Positions 23,500-34,904 of a DNA stretch of 64,000 bases are shown one piece after another. The notes under the pieces are model-generated. The model was not told where the DNA came from, did not search any database, and saw nothing but the letters and a program-made list of their open reading frames with translations. The stretch's first letter is position 1. Every line of letters begins with the position of its first letter. The stretch covers positions 64,505,747 to 64,569,746 of the forward strand of contig NC_088784.1 in NCBI RefSeq assembly GCF_958450345.1. The letters run 5' to 3'. A program made the translations under genes and the position numbers. Source of the stretch: Calliphora vicina. Its lineage: Eukaryota > Arthropoda > Insecta > Diptera > Calliphoridae.

Positions 23500-23641
23500 G
23501 TCGATTATGGATGGGAACCGAACTTCAGTTGCGTTGTCAGTTGCATAAATGATATTACATTTCTGTTGATAAATTGGCAACCAGAAATTTCTGGTTGCCC
23601 TCTAGTAACGAAACTGAAGTTCGGTTGCCATCCATAATCGA
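23500..23641. mobile_element. 142-bp MITE with GTCGATTATGGATGG ends
   Basis: GTCGATTATGGATGG and AACCGAACTTCAGTT at the left are matched inverted at the right. The segment is absent from hAT copy A at the equivalent place. Its centre holds a perfect 24-bp palindrome (23576-23599, GGCAACCAGAAATTTCTGG...). Parts (AACCGAA..T..GTTG) resemble the MITE at 16735-16983. Confidence 0.7.
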
Positions 23642-23759
23642 CCCATTAGATTAAAGTGGTGTTGAAAATTATGGCGAAACGGTCGTCGAAAGTGATATTG
23701 AGGATGACATTTATAAAGATTACGTTGAAATAGACGAAGGCCATGATCTAAAAACATAT

Positions 23760-24479
23760 TGTTAAGTTTTTACCTTTTAAAAACAGTGGTTTATTTCCTT
23801 TAAATAAATCGGATAATTTTGATTGCAAATAAAAGCAGTATAGTATTTTAAAATTTGTAACAACTCTTTATTTATTTAAATTAATACAACAACACTTTAA
23901 ATAGTCTCTCAGTGTTTTTATACACGTTTATAAATTCGCAGAAATACACACAAACTTTATAATGTACAAGTATACACTGGTGTCTTTAGTTGATGTCTTT
24001 ACAGTTAATAGCGGTATTTACTGTTAAGTGCGAATGGTCTAGCATCATTGCAAATGCAAAATTTTACCGTAATCCAATAACAAAATACACACAAAAACAT
24101 TTACAATTTTGCATTTGCAATGATGCAATACCATTCGCACTTAATACTGAACTCCGCTAATGTCTTTATTTAACGATGCTTCAAATTAGACTCATCCACT
24201 ACTGCAACCGCACTCACACTGGCATCTGCTACTCAGATAGCATAGATTGTTCTTAACGGTCAAAACACGTATATTCGAATTCTAGAGCTTTCGTTGTTAA
24301 TGTTAGCAGCTTAAACATTTAATGTTGCCACACTTAAAAACAATGCTAATCAACGGCATGTTATCAACATTATTGATAAGTAGAAGCTTCTACTGATGGA
24401 CATGTTTATAAACATAATGAATGTTGCAGGCAGTCGTTACAGACCGTTAAATTCAAATCGATATTGCTAATTCGTAACA
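23760..24479 (-). mobile_element. Solo LTR with internal MITE
   Basis: The element runs from TGTTAAGTTTTTACC to ATTCGTAACA and is flanked by ATAT (23756-23759 and 24480-24483). It belongs to the same family as 100-583. It is longer because of the 24002-24159 insertion. No retroviral-type coding region adjoins it. Confidence 0.85.
24002..24159. mobile_element. MITE inserted in the solo LTR
   Basis: TTAAGTGCGAATGGTCTAGC, ATCATTGCAAATGCAAAATT at the left are repeated inverted at the right (TTTTGCATTTGCAATGATGC, ACCATTCGCACTTAA). The segment is bracketed by ATGTCTTTA on both sides (23993-24001 and 24160-24168), an 8-9 bp target duplication. Other LTR copies lack this segment. Confidence 0.8.
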
Positions 24480-24483
24480 ATAT

Positions 24484-25579
24484 ATTAAAAACTAGAACAA
24501 ATTTAATAATTTGTTTGGTAACAATGAATAATAATACAAAATTAATAAAACTTATGCATATTAAAGTCTGGTTAAATATTTTATGAAATAACTGTTGATT
24601 GAAAGATTTTATATTCCAAAGCATTTGCGACTAAAATAGATTATAAGTTATATCTATATAGTTCATATATGAATATACATATATAACTCTATTGCAGATA
24701 CTTTTACATTTCCTAGGTCATTAGTAGCCACAAGGTTTTCGTTTTTAATAAAAATTTCGTAATGTTCTGATATATCAGAACATTAATATATTGATCCAAA
24801 ATCGACTGGAAAATGAATGAAATCCGTTTTTAATGAAATATTCTTAATGGGAATTTTTTCTTTCTAAATGAAGACTTAATGGTACTTTTGGGCTCATATT
24901 ATGGTACTTTTTGAAGTTTTTGTAATAATGAAACTAGAAACATAAAATTGCGCTGATTTCATGGCCCTGAATGGTACTTTAATTCTTCTACGGAACTTTT
25001 TAAATTTTCTGTAAAAGGATTTTTGTCTATAATAATTTCAAATAGATGTGCTTTAAAATATATAATTATTTTTAGACTGAAAGAATGCACGGTTCAAGAA
25101 TATTCTTAGTATAGTTGCATTATGGTCCGAGAAATAAAACGACCGGTAAAATTAGTTTATTTCAATCTAAAAATAGCTCTTTATGCCCAATTGGCTGGCC
25201 TGCACAGACTCTCTTCGCATGTAAGCAGAAAATAAACCAAAATATTTGACCAACTTTTAAGGTTTTACTTTTTATTTTATTTGTTTTATTTCTATTGCAA
25301 CAAAGCCAACTAACGTTTTGTAAGACGTTAAAAATTGTTATAAATCACTTTTAAATTTATTTTGTTTTTTGTTCTTTAAATCAATTTATCCTTTTTCAAC
25401 ATAAAGAGAGAGAAAGTTTAGTGAAAAAAACAACAACAAAAGTACAGTTAGAATAGGAAACACAAAACAATACGGGAAAATCTAATATTCTCTTTCGCAC
25501 ACATATTTATACTCATACATGCTCAAACTCACTTACTATATACCACCGTACATTAGGATGAACCTTTATTTTGACAATT
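24484..25579. other. AT-rich DNA, no gene seen
   Basis: This may be the remaining 3' part of hAT copy B, then unassigned DNA. A perfect 22-bp palindrome ATGTTCTGATATATCAGAAC... lies at 24762-24783. Confidence 0.45.
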
Positions 25580-25990
25580 TCTCCGAAGATTCTAAAGTCT
25601 AATTGCAAGATGATTTTATAGTTGGAGTTAAAACTCTTGCCGCCGAGTCATTTTTTTAGGTTTGGAACTAAGAAATAGTCACTGTGGGCTAAATACGAAG
25701 AATAGGGCGGAAAAGGAGGCATTTTGTAGCCTAACTCGTAGCCTAACAGATTGTGAACAAAAGCTTTCTCATACCCAAGTGATCATTGAAACCACTGAGC
25801 CCTGTGAGATGCCTATGGTTTCCACAATCTCTAGCTCTTTCAATCTCCGATCGACAAACACCATATCGTGAAATTTGTTCAATTGTTTCGGGTGTAGAGA
25901 CCTCACCGGGGCGTATAAAACGTTCGGCATCTTCCGTGCTTGTATGACGATGAGCAATTTTAGTCCTTGAAAGCATCTAAAATCCAAATT
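25580..25990 (-). pseudogene. Internally deleted mariner transposase
   Basis: On the minus strand, fragments in different frames give the mariner N-terminal order: EDAERFIRPGEVSTPETIEQ, then HDMVFVDRRLKELEIVETIG, then NDHLGMRKL. This is the helix-turn-helix region (DRRLKVREIVEA.GISHGTV...LGM.KL in the family). Directly after it comes a C-terminal piece, PPFPPYSSYLAHSDYFLVPN, then LKK-LGGK, matching the YSPDLAPSDYFLFP block that contains the third catalytic acid. The whole middle catalytic part is absent, and the N-terminal half has two frame changes. It is an inactive deletion derivative. Confidence 0.8.
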
Positions 25991-26611
25991 AAGAATCATC
26001 CTAATACACACATTTAAAGTCAATGTTTATTGTGTGTGTTTATGTAATTTTCCAAAGATTTTTTTTGTTGGTGAAAAAGTTTGTTTTTCTTGTTTATTTT
26101 TTGTTGTTTAATTTTTTGCTTTACTTTCATTTTCACTTATTTTTGCAAACATTTGTTCGTTTGTTGTATATTAGAGTAAAATAGTTGTGGACATTCTGTT
26201 ACGCAGTGTTTGAGGCTAAAAGTTACTTTCTTGACCACTAAGTCAACAAAGTGGTTGTTAGTTGGCTAAAACTTTTCTTTCTCCATTCGAATTGTTTTTT
26301 TTCACTCCAGATTTCCTGCAACACTTATTACTATGACTTGGTTTTCTGTTGTTGTTATTATTGTCCTTGGTGGCAGTAATGAAAAAAAATCTGTAACGAA
26401 AAGAATTTCTAAAGTACGTTTGTTTCCAAATGGAGATTTGTTTGTTTGGAATTAGAACCAACAAACCTGGTGGAATTAAAGTTTTTTATTTAGTTATTTT
26501 TTTTGTATTTTGTTTTCTTGTGTTCTGTCAACACTAAATGTAATGTCTGTATAATCGAATTAGCTGTAAGGCATGTTTTTTTAATACTACAGTGGGCGCT
26601 AAAAGCATGAA
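25991..26611. other. AT-rich DNA, no gene seen
   Basis: Low-complexity TTTGTTGTT-type DNA. No frame is convincing. Confidence 0.4.
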
Positions 26612-26825
26612 TCAGAAACCTGTAATTATAGAGAACATAGAGCGGAAACTCGAAAAAAACTCAAACAAAAAAATTACTCAAAAAAGCTACACATACGAGT
26701 GTTGTTTTTGTTTTCACATAGTTTTTTTTTATAAATACATTCTCACCACTTAGGTTTTTGACAACTGAGTTAGGTCTTTGACAGGAGTGTTTCCGCTCTA
26801 TGTGTTTTCTTTATGCCTGTAATAC
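26612..26825. mobile_element. Possible MITE with CATAGAGCGGAAAC arms
   Basis: CATAGAGCGGAAACTC near 26637 pairs with GAGTGTTTCCGCTCTATG near 26785, and the outer sequence (CCTGTAATTATAGAGAA against TTTCTTTATGCCTGTAATA) continues the match loosely. No clear target duplication was found. Confidence 0.5.
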
Positions 26826-27257
26826 AGAATGGTTAAATTTGAAGTATGTGAAAACATTTACAGGATTTTTAACAAAAATCCCTGCAATAATAGAATTTTC
26901 TCCATCCAAAATCTATTCAAGTGTGCAACAATTTTTATTACTTACTGTACAATTAAAGGTACACAAAAAAGTATATAAAAACTAGCTTCTAAAACAAGTA
27001 GTTCTTAAGTTTTATTATTATTTTTATGGTGCTTTTATTGTATAAAAACGCCAACAAACCATAATATGTTTTTGTTCTTAATAAAAAAAGAAATCGTTAA
27101 CAAAAAACCTATTGAATGAATTTGTTTTTTTTTTTTTTTGGCTGTCTACCTTCCCTTGTAAATGTTTTGTTTTCTTCTTTTTTGATTGTTAACTTGACTT
27201 TACAATGTTTACTCTATAGTATTTATAACTAATTCTGTGTTTTTTTTATTTTTCCAG

Positions 27258-27426
27258 CTCATCTCCTTTAAGGATGGCAAAGTGGGTGTCAATTTTTTGG
27301 GTTATCATGCTGAGGCCGGTTTGGGAGGTGGCCAAAATGACGGCGGTTTATTAGGTGGCCTACATGCATCGGCTGGCACACCTTGGGGTCAAAATGCTGC
27401 TGCTGGTTTGGGAGGCAATGTTAATG
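27258..27426 (+). CDS. Gly/Ala-rich secreted-type protein: first exon seen
   Basis: The acceptor TTTTTTCCAG ends at 27257 and the donor GTGAGT begins at 27427. The exon is open in one frame: LISFKDGKVGVNFLGYHAEA, then glycine-rich GLGGG..., LLGGLHASAGTPWGQNAAAG, LGGNVN. It ends after the first base of a Gly codon (phase 1), which is completed by the next exon at 38349. No methionine or signal peptide is encoded here, so at least one upstream exon is missing; I could not identify it in the window. The Gly/Ala/His repeats suggest an extracellular or cuticle-like structural protein. I do not recognise the gene. Confidence 0.8.
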
Positions 27427-27639
27427 GTGAGTTTTTGATTTATTAATTTATTTAGTAAATAGGAATAAATTTAAGTAAGCCAATAATATTGGTACTTTTA
27501 CCATTAAACTTCTTTCCGCTCACCCAAAAATATGGATAAAAAAGCAATTTTACTGAAAACAACTAAAATTTTAATAGATATCATAAATCAAATTGATTTC
27601 TAACAACATTATTTTTAGAAAATATATATTTATTAGTAT

Positions 27640-28196
27640 TGTTACGTTTTTACCTTTTAAAAATATGTAGTGGTTAATTTCCTTTAAATAAACCGGATAC
27701 TTTTGATTGCAAATAAAAGCAGTTTAGTAGTTTTTTAAATTGGTAACTCTTTATTTATTTAAATTTATATAACAACAGTTTAAATCACTCAGTATTTTTA
27801 TTAAGACACAGAAATACACACACTTAAATTACACACTTTATAATGTACTAGTAAGCACTGATAATGTAGTTGATGTTTACTCTAACAACTTCTATGATAA
27901 ATAGACTAACAACTGCAACCTCTGCCACTATTTATAGACAGCGTCATCTTTCGTGTAGCTTCTACAATGATCTTAACGGACAAAACTAGTATATTCGACT
28001 TCTAGAGCTTTCGATATTAATGTTAGCAGCTTAAACATTTAGTGTTGCCATACTTACAAACAATACTAATAACTACATGCAATCAACATTGTTGATAAGT
28101 TGAAGCTTCTACTAATGGACATGTTTATAAACATGATAAATGTTGCAAGTAGTCGTTACAGAGCGTTAAATTCATATTGTTATTGCAAATTCGTAA
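27640..28196 (-). mobile_element. LTR, TGTTACG family, damaged right end
   Basis: It starts TGTTACGTTTTTACC (27640) and contains AACTCTTTATT, ACTGCAACCTCTGCCAC and CATGTTTATAAACATG as in the 100-583 copy. The far end reads ATTCGTAACGAAG in place of CGTAACA, and the flanks (GTAT against GAAG) do not match. It is an older or rearranged copy. Confidence 0.8.
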
Positions 28197-28254
28197 CGAA
28201 GTTTACTTTATTATAAGGAACTTTTCGAAAATATGTCGTGACCGACATCTGTTT

Positions 28255-28715
28255 ATACCCTTCACCTATTCTGTCTTCAATCGAGGTTATTCTGTTTACA
28301 ATCGTGGATCCTTTAACCGTTCAATTCTGTTTAATATCTTGATTCCTTTTAGTATCCAATTGTGCTTACAAGCGCAGTTGCTTTTACCTTCCAATTCTGT
28401 CTTCAATCGCTGTTATTTTTACTATCCGATTCTGTCTTAAATTGTGGTTCTTTTTACTGTATAATTCTGTCATCAGTCATGGCTGTTTTACTGTCTTGAA
28501 TTGTTTCAACCGTGCTTAATTTGACTGTATCTTAAATTGTGTTTTTTACTGTCCAATTCTGCCTTTAATTGTTATTCTTTTTACTGTCCAATTCTGTATT
28601 CAATCATGGATCTTATTACTGTCCAATTCTGACTTCAATCATGGTTATTTTTACTGTTCAGATTTGTATTCAATCGTGCTTCTTTTTATTGTCCAATTCT
28701 GTGTTCAATAATGTC
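28255..28715 (+). repeat. Degenerate minisatellite, about 42-bp unit
   Basis: About eleven imperfect units follow the pattern TTTTTACTGTCCAATTCTGT, CTTCAATCGTGGTTC. The spacing of CAATTCTGT is about 40-45 bp and drift is strong. The longest frame across it has no protein-like features. Confidence 0.75.
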
Positions 28716-29944
28716 CATAAATTTGACTAGTGGAAAAGAAAAGATACACATATTATATATCAACGTTTTTTCAAAAATGTACACAATTTTTAAGAATTAA
28801 AAAAATTATAGCAGACTTTTTTCAAAAATATGGGAATAAAAAATGTTTTTTTTGAAAATTTAAATTTTTAAAATGCAATAAAAGTTTTGTTTATGAATCG
28901 TTTTTAATGAAATTTTACTCTTATATATAAACTTTTGATCCAAATCCAAAAGTGATAAAGGTATTTCTGAATTGTTAATGACAATCCCACAATTCTCAAA
29001 AAAAAAATTCAAAACTCCCAAATTGGTTTTTGGATCTATTGAAGGCACCAAGTCCGGGCTATGAAATACCTTTGCACAATATTGAAGAACATATTGCGAC
29101 ATACAACAGGTCTTAATTTTTTGAAATCAGCTATGCGATTAGAGAACATCTTGTCTAAAATTGAAATTTAATAGGTCTACTTTGGAAGGCTCTGGAACAC
29201 GCACTAATACGAATTTTGATATTATTTTACTTCTATAATATTTCAAGACATGTTATCTTTCAGAAAAATATAAACACATTATTTGTAGTTTTCTTATTTT
29301 CTGTATAATTCAAAATTAATGTAAGAACTTTTATCCAAAAAAATTACTTATTTTTTTTAAGTTTGAATACACATTGACTCAGTAAAGATTTTTTCTCACG
29401 ATTATTAAATCGTATTAAATTAATAAATAAATTGTTAATTCAAAAAAAGATACCTCAAGAAAATCTGGAAAGAATTTGATCCGTTATTAGCAAAAAGGCA
29501 GACCGAGGTAGGTAAAAACATAAAATTTTACTTTTCAAATGCGAATAACTCGTAAACTATTAGAGATTATATGGCTAAAGTAATGTTTTTAGATCTCGTA
29601 TAGTAGATTCCATATATATAAAAATCTTTTAAATCGGATCGCAAACAAAAATTTGGCATCATTTTTAATTTTGTATATACCCGAGGTGCACCACTTTGGG
29701 CATTGTGACTCGGAGCACCCTAGCTGTTATAATCCCAAATTCAAAACTTAAACTTATCAACACCTCCTCAATAGCCATGCGATTTTTTTTTTATTAAAAT
29801 CGGTTTATTCGTTTAGAAGTTACAGGTTTATTTCCACTTTTTTTCTCAGTTCCCCCACTGTGCGTTGATAGAGCTCGATACAAGGATACAAAGAGTTTTA
29901 TGAATTAAGCAATATCGACTATTTAAACTGTTTCTGTGTAAATT

Positions 29945-30061
29945 TGAATAATAAAAGAGTTGTGACAATTTTAAACTACTAAACCGATTTTATTTGCAAT
30001 CAAAAGTATCCGGTTTGTTTAAAGGAAATAAACCACCGTTTTAAAAGGTAAAAACGTAACA
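29945..30061 (+). mobile_element. LTR 3' fragment, plus orientation
   Basis: AAGAGTTGTGACAATTTTAA, GCAATCAAAAGTATCCGG and the terminal AAAACGTAACA (end 30061) match the last 115 bp of the LTR family. ATAT follows. The 5' part is missing. Confidence 0.8.
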
Positions 30062-30277
30062 ATATATAAAATACTAGTACATAACATGTCCCCAATCCTC
30101 ATACAATAACAATATAGATATGGAATATAAGTGTTTATACAATATAATTTCTATAATTCTCATCATATTAAGATTCGGCACAGTCGAATATAGTACGCTA
30201 ACTTGTTTTTCTATTAGGTTGACATTTGACACCCTAATTCTGACTTGTAAAAGGTAACAAGACTATGTTTTGAACTA

Positions 30278-30598
30278 CACGCAGAGAAAAAATATAATTG
30301 GGCATGGTTACTGTAACCATTTATATAGTGTTACAAGATTTTTAACAATATTATAGTCACAGTAACTATTTACATGATTGTGGTAACCAAAATATGGTTA
30401 ATTTATGATTCACATGATTGTATCAACCATATATATGGTTACAGTAAACAAATATATATTTGTGGCAACCATATTTATGATGAATAATTTTACCACAATC
30501 ATGTAAATGGTTACTGTGACTATAATATAGTTAAAAAAATTGTAACAATGTTGAAATGGTTACAGTAACCATGCCCAACTATATTTTTTCTCTGCGTG
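30278..30598. mobile_element. 321-bp MITE, CACGCAGAGAAAA ends, TA target
   Basis: CACGCAGAGAAAAAATATAA and TTGGGCATGGTTACTGTAAC at the left are repeated inverted at the right with one mismatch in over 40 bp. TA flanks both ends (30276-30277 and 30599-30600), as for Tc1/mariner-type or related TA-targeting elements. The interior is rich in GGTTAC/GTAACC short palindromes. Confidence 0.85.
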
Positions 30599-31897
30599 TA
30601 GTGACCATTGGGAAATTATAAGTAGATTATCTATATTTGTATATGTATGTTTGAAAATAATAATAATTTAGATTTCCATTACTGGTCATAATAATTATAG
30701 TACAGAATTATAAGATTCTGTAATGCATTTCCTCAAATTAAATGAATAAGGATTTGCTTTTAAATTTGTTTTTTATATTAATAAATATAATATAATTTAA
30801 TACTACAATATTACCTCATTCTCCGGTGTAAATAATACTAATCATGTTAGTGTCTTGTAGCACCAATTATCCTTAGATGAGAATTTTTTTCCTTCATCTT
30901 ACAATATTAAGATTTTCCCTTTTTTCTTCGAGTGGTAATTAATTTTATTAAATTTTAACGGTAATTAATTTAATTTCCTTTTACATTGTATATTCACAAC
31001 CATCCGCTCTGTACACTTTCTTAAGAGTTAATAACGAAAAAGAAAAAATATCCTTTTATTTAATGTTAATGTTTCTTATTGTCTATAATATTGTGCACAA
31101 AAAAGGAAAAATTAAAAATAAGCAGAGTAAAATAAGAAAACAAGTGCAAGCAATTTTAACTTTTTAAAGGTTTTGCAAGCAGCGCAATTGTATGTTCAAT
31201 TTATAAAAAAAAATACTTTTTTTTTGGCAAATTTGTAAGGAAAAGGCTGGCACAAAAATGTTGTTGTTGTTATTTTGTAATTTACAGTTAAAAGCTGTGC
31301 TTGTTATCACTTTGGTTAATTACAACACTGGGTATTTATTTTATTTGTTTTTTTTTCCTGTTTCTTCGTGTTCCTTCCCCCTCTCTCTCTCTCTCTCGCT
31401 TCACTCTCTATCGACTTCGCCATTTGCTTTATTTTTGGTCTCTCCACGATTTGTTTTAACGAAAATTGTATACCCAGTGTTGTATAATTAATTTTACTGA
31501 CACATTGACAAATGTGGCCCTTGGCATCCATTTACACAGATGAGGTTTTAACGGCAGCAAGAACAACATTTACAGCACTGACAACAACGCTACAGAAAAC
31601 AATAAAAAAAGAGTTTTAAACTTTAAGTTTTAGAAGGAAAAAATAAATACTACATGTTGATTTAATGTTGTAAAAATATAAATATTTTATGTAATTGTGA
31701 GAGAGCACTCGAAAAATGCATGCAGTTATATTATAGAGCCCTAACCGCAAAAATATCTTAAGTGCATAACAACAAACTTTACACTATATCGGGGATGCCC
31801 AAAACTAAAACTGCAGATGTGTTAGTGAGCGAAAGAGAATTTTACTGAAAGAAAAGTTTAGTGAAAAAAAAAAATTTCAGTATTTATCAGGCTTTAT

Positions 31898-33003
31898 TAG
31901 GGTGATCGATTATTTGACATTTTTTAGAAACCGGTTTTCGGTTTCTTCGAGAAATTGCAATTTTATATAAACCTGTTTCGGTTTTTTAATAATAACCATT
32001 TAACCGGTTTTTGACGAAATATTAAAACGCCTAGAAATATGAAGACAAAAAAGTTTTATTTATTGAAATAATAGTTATTAAATCAAAAACAGTTCATGGA
32101 AAAACATAAAAGAAAAAAGAGATCATATAATTATGATAAAGAAAATTTCAAAAAAATTTTCAACGTAAAGTAGTTCTGCAAGGCAGTTACGAATTTTTTT
32201 TAGGGGTCGCCTTTTTAAATTTTTCGTTATATCTTTGGCATTTACAGTCGGATCTTAAAGTATGATATATCTTAACAAAAAATAATCCTTTAATTCTAAT
32301 TTTGATCACTTTTTTTTAACCTTCACAACGTCTTCGGGTCAAATTTGACCCATTTTTAAATTAAAATATAATTTTTTCTAAAAGTGAGTGGTTGATATTT
32401 TTGATATTTTATTTCATTTCAAATTTCAACCACTACGTTAAGTTTTTAGAAAAACAAAATGGCAAAAACATATCTATACAATTTTTTGCACTTAAGGTTT
32501 TTGGGTCATATTGTTACGCACAATGTTAAATGTTTTCAGAGCTGTCTGTCTCATTTCATCATACCTGCTGAACATTATTATAATTGTATGAAAACTGCGA
32601 TTCCCCGGTTAGATACTGTGTTATGCCATGTTTTTCTTATCCTTCATAAGCTCTTCGGGTCAAATTTGACCCATTTTGAAATTAAAATTGAATTTTTTCA
32701 AAATGTGAGTGGTTGATTTTTTTGATATATTATGACTATTATTTAATTTCAAATGTCAAAAACTACGTTAGGTTTAAAAAAAAATTTGCAAAAAAAAATA
32801 TGTTTTCTATTTGGGTCAAATTAGAAGGCTAAAATAATCTCTTAGGAATAAAACACAGTTTAAATGCTTTGGAGTGTATCGATTGTATCGATATTCGAGG
32901 AAAAAACCCGGTTTCTTCGATATTCGAAATGTGAGCTTTTCAAAATAACCGAAACCGACTTAATCAAATAAACCGGTTATTAAAAACCGGGCCGATCACA
33001 CTA
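31898..33003. mobile_element. hAT-like non-autonomous element with AACCGGTT-rich ends
   Basis: Termini TAGGGTGATCG and CGATCACACTA are flanked by an exact 8-bp duplication GGCTTTAT (31890-31897 and 33004-33011). Subterminal AACCGGTTTT-type motifs occur at both ends. The 1106-bp interior contains a duplicated block (about 32320-32440 and 32640-32770) but no transposase. Confidence 0.88.
32320..32775 (+). repeat. Two direct copies of a GGGTCAAATTTGACCC block
   Basis: TCTTCGGGTCAAATTTGACC with the following CATTTTxAAATTAAAAT and GTGAGTGGTTGAT occurs near 32332 and again near 32652, about 320 bp apart. Each copy contains the perfect 16-bp palindrome GGGTCAAATTTGACCC. The open frame at 32459-32716 spans the gap and is probably chance. 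Confidence 0.75.
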
Positions 33004-33099
33004 GGCTTTATATGTTAACAATAATAAAGTCAACAATCTTAATCAAATTGTCTGCGACATATTATCATAGCTCATTAATTGAGAGCTTATTTTACTACG

Positions 33100-33710
33100 T
33101 TTTTATACCCTTCACCATGAGCAAGGGTATATATAAGTTTGTCATTCCGTTTGTAATTTCTACATTTTTCATTTGAGACCCCACAAAGTATATATATTAT
33201 GGATCGTTATAGATAGCGAAGTCGATACAGCCATGTCCGTCTGTCAGTCTGTATGTTGAAATCAACTTTCCGTAGAACCCAAATAACATACATACATGAT
33301 TCATACATCAGTATATCGGGAATTCTTCCGGCTCGGTTGCTATTTATAATCGACAAAATCGGGCCACAAACCTCGATTTTTGGCCTATTTTAAATCTATA
33401 TCTGGATTACTAAGTCATTAATATAGACAATATCGATATCTAATGATAGATATTTTAAACTCCATTGCAAGGATGTATATAAGGCTATAGTAAGTTGGAC
33501 CTATAATGGGTCAAAGCAGGAAAAATATTTTTTAACCCGATTTTTTTTTATCAAACAAATATTTTTCTCATAAATAATTTGTCAAAAGAAAATTAAAAAA
33601 ACTTTTTCAAAAAAAAATTTTGTTTACATAAAACTATTAAAAACAAATTATTTTAAAGTATGATTTGGTGAAGTGTATATAAGATTCGGCATAGCTCTCT
33701 TACTTGTTTT
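33100..33710 (-). repeat. R1 interspersed repeat, minus orientation
   Basis: It runs from TTTTATACCCTTCACCATGA to ATAGCTCTCTTACTTGTTTT, with CACAAAGTATATATATTATG and GATAGCGAAGTCGATACAGC between. It matches the 22319-23151 copy in reverse. Confidence 0.8.
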
Positions 33711-33807
33711 GATTAAAATCATTTCCAATATGAAAAAACTGGTTCACAGAAGTAAATTGAGGAAAAAAACCAGACGACACTACAATGATTTTTTAAAGTT
33801 CCAAATA

Positions 33808-34113
33808 CACAGAAAAAATTATATTTCAATTCAAACATTTATCCCATATTGAACTGGTTTCAATTATTTCATAATTAAATCAAGTATTCATTTGCTCAAA
33901 AACAAAATTTCTTGATATTTTCTATTGAATTTTGAGTTTTGAATTTGATTATTTTGACAATTGAATATACAATTTTCGTTATTGGTTGAATTTCAAATAC
34001 AAAAATTATTGAATAGATAATTTTCGTAATTGAAACACAAAAAATAACAAAAATGTGTTTTCAATTACAAAAATTATCTATTCAATAATTTTTGTATTTG
34101 AAATTCAACCAAT
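33808..34113. mobile_element. MITE-like element with a long inner hairpin
   Basis: A CACAGAAAAAATTATA end is followed by repetitive TTGAATTTC sequence. A near-perfect hairpin then has arms at about 33981-34037 and 34057-34113 (ATTGGTTGAATTTCAAATAC and its complement). The left end resembles the CACnxAGAAAA MITEs; the right terminus is not clear. Confidence 0.55.
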
Positions 34114-34904
34114 GCCCTGTGTTATTATCATGGTTTACTATCATTACTCCTAAAATGTCCTTTCCTTAACAGTTTCGAATCGGCAGCCATCTTTTTGTCT
34201 TTATTTCTTATAAAACCTTAGTTACTTTTTTAAATATATGAGTGTAAAATCTACACACACAAAAAATTTTAAACTGGCTAAAGGATTCATCTTTTTCAAT
34301 TACTCTTCTCAAAGGCTTAAAAATTCTTATCTAAAAAGAAACGTTAATTATAATTATTTAAAGAATCTTAGAAACGTACATATGTATTCAAAATAAATTT
34401 TGATTTATTTAAATATTTCATTAGAAAACATTGAACAATATAAAATATTTGTCACTTGCTAAAGATTTAAGCAGATATGAAACCTCTCAAAAAAGAGAGT
34501 AAAAAACTAAAACTATTTTTTACACTTGTTATAATGATTTAAGGTTTAGATATGCAAATTAGGTTATTACATACAATTATTTATTATCAGTACTCAATCA
34601 AACTAGAACATTTAGTAAATTTGCAAAAAAAAAAAAATCTTATTTTTTTTTATTTTCAATATTTAGCTAAATATTTATTACCAGCATATGTTCTTTAAAA
34701 CCATTTAAATAGTTTTTTGTCAAAAGAAAACTAAGCGAATAAGTGCAGTCAGCCATACCAATGCCCTACAGTTATTATATACATATACAGTGTCGTTCAA
34801 AACATATTGGACAAAAATAACTTTTATATGATAATATGATTACTTTGGATCATAATATGATTACTTCAGAAAATATTGGGTGTCTGACCTGAAAAACGCC
34901 GCAT

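Larger units (their letters stand above)
22169..23759 (+). pseudogene. hAT-type transposon remnant (copy B), interrupted by nested insertions
   Basis: The element starts TAGGGTATTCATTCG, followed by TCGAATAATTATTCG, and matches copy A in inverse orientation. The transposase-like part at 23152-23360 reads KCSLSIIVDEWFDSSFYKYI, then FKVFNLGLEPMKIKG, similar to a hAT core with DEW. A further in-frame segment at about 23680-23745 (VVESDIEDDIYKDYVEI) matches copy A. R1 (22319-23151), a MITE (23500-23641) and a solo LTR (from 23760) interrupt it. Stops at 23361 and elsewhere make it inactive. Comparison with copy A shows the insertion points precisely. Confidence 0.7.

Noticed and set aside
34788..34815. 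ACAGTGTCGTTCAAAACATA as the 3' TIR of the mariner fragment
   Set aside because: Plausible in form, but no matching 5' TIR was seen, so no boundary is claimed.
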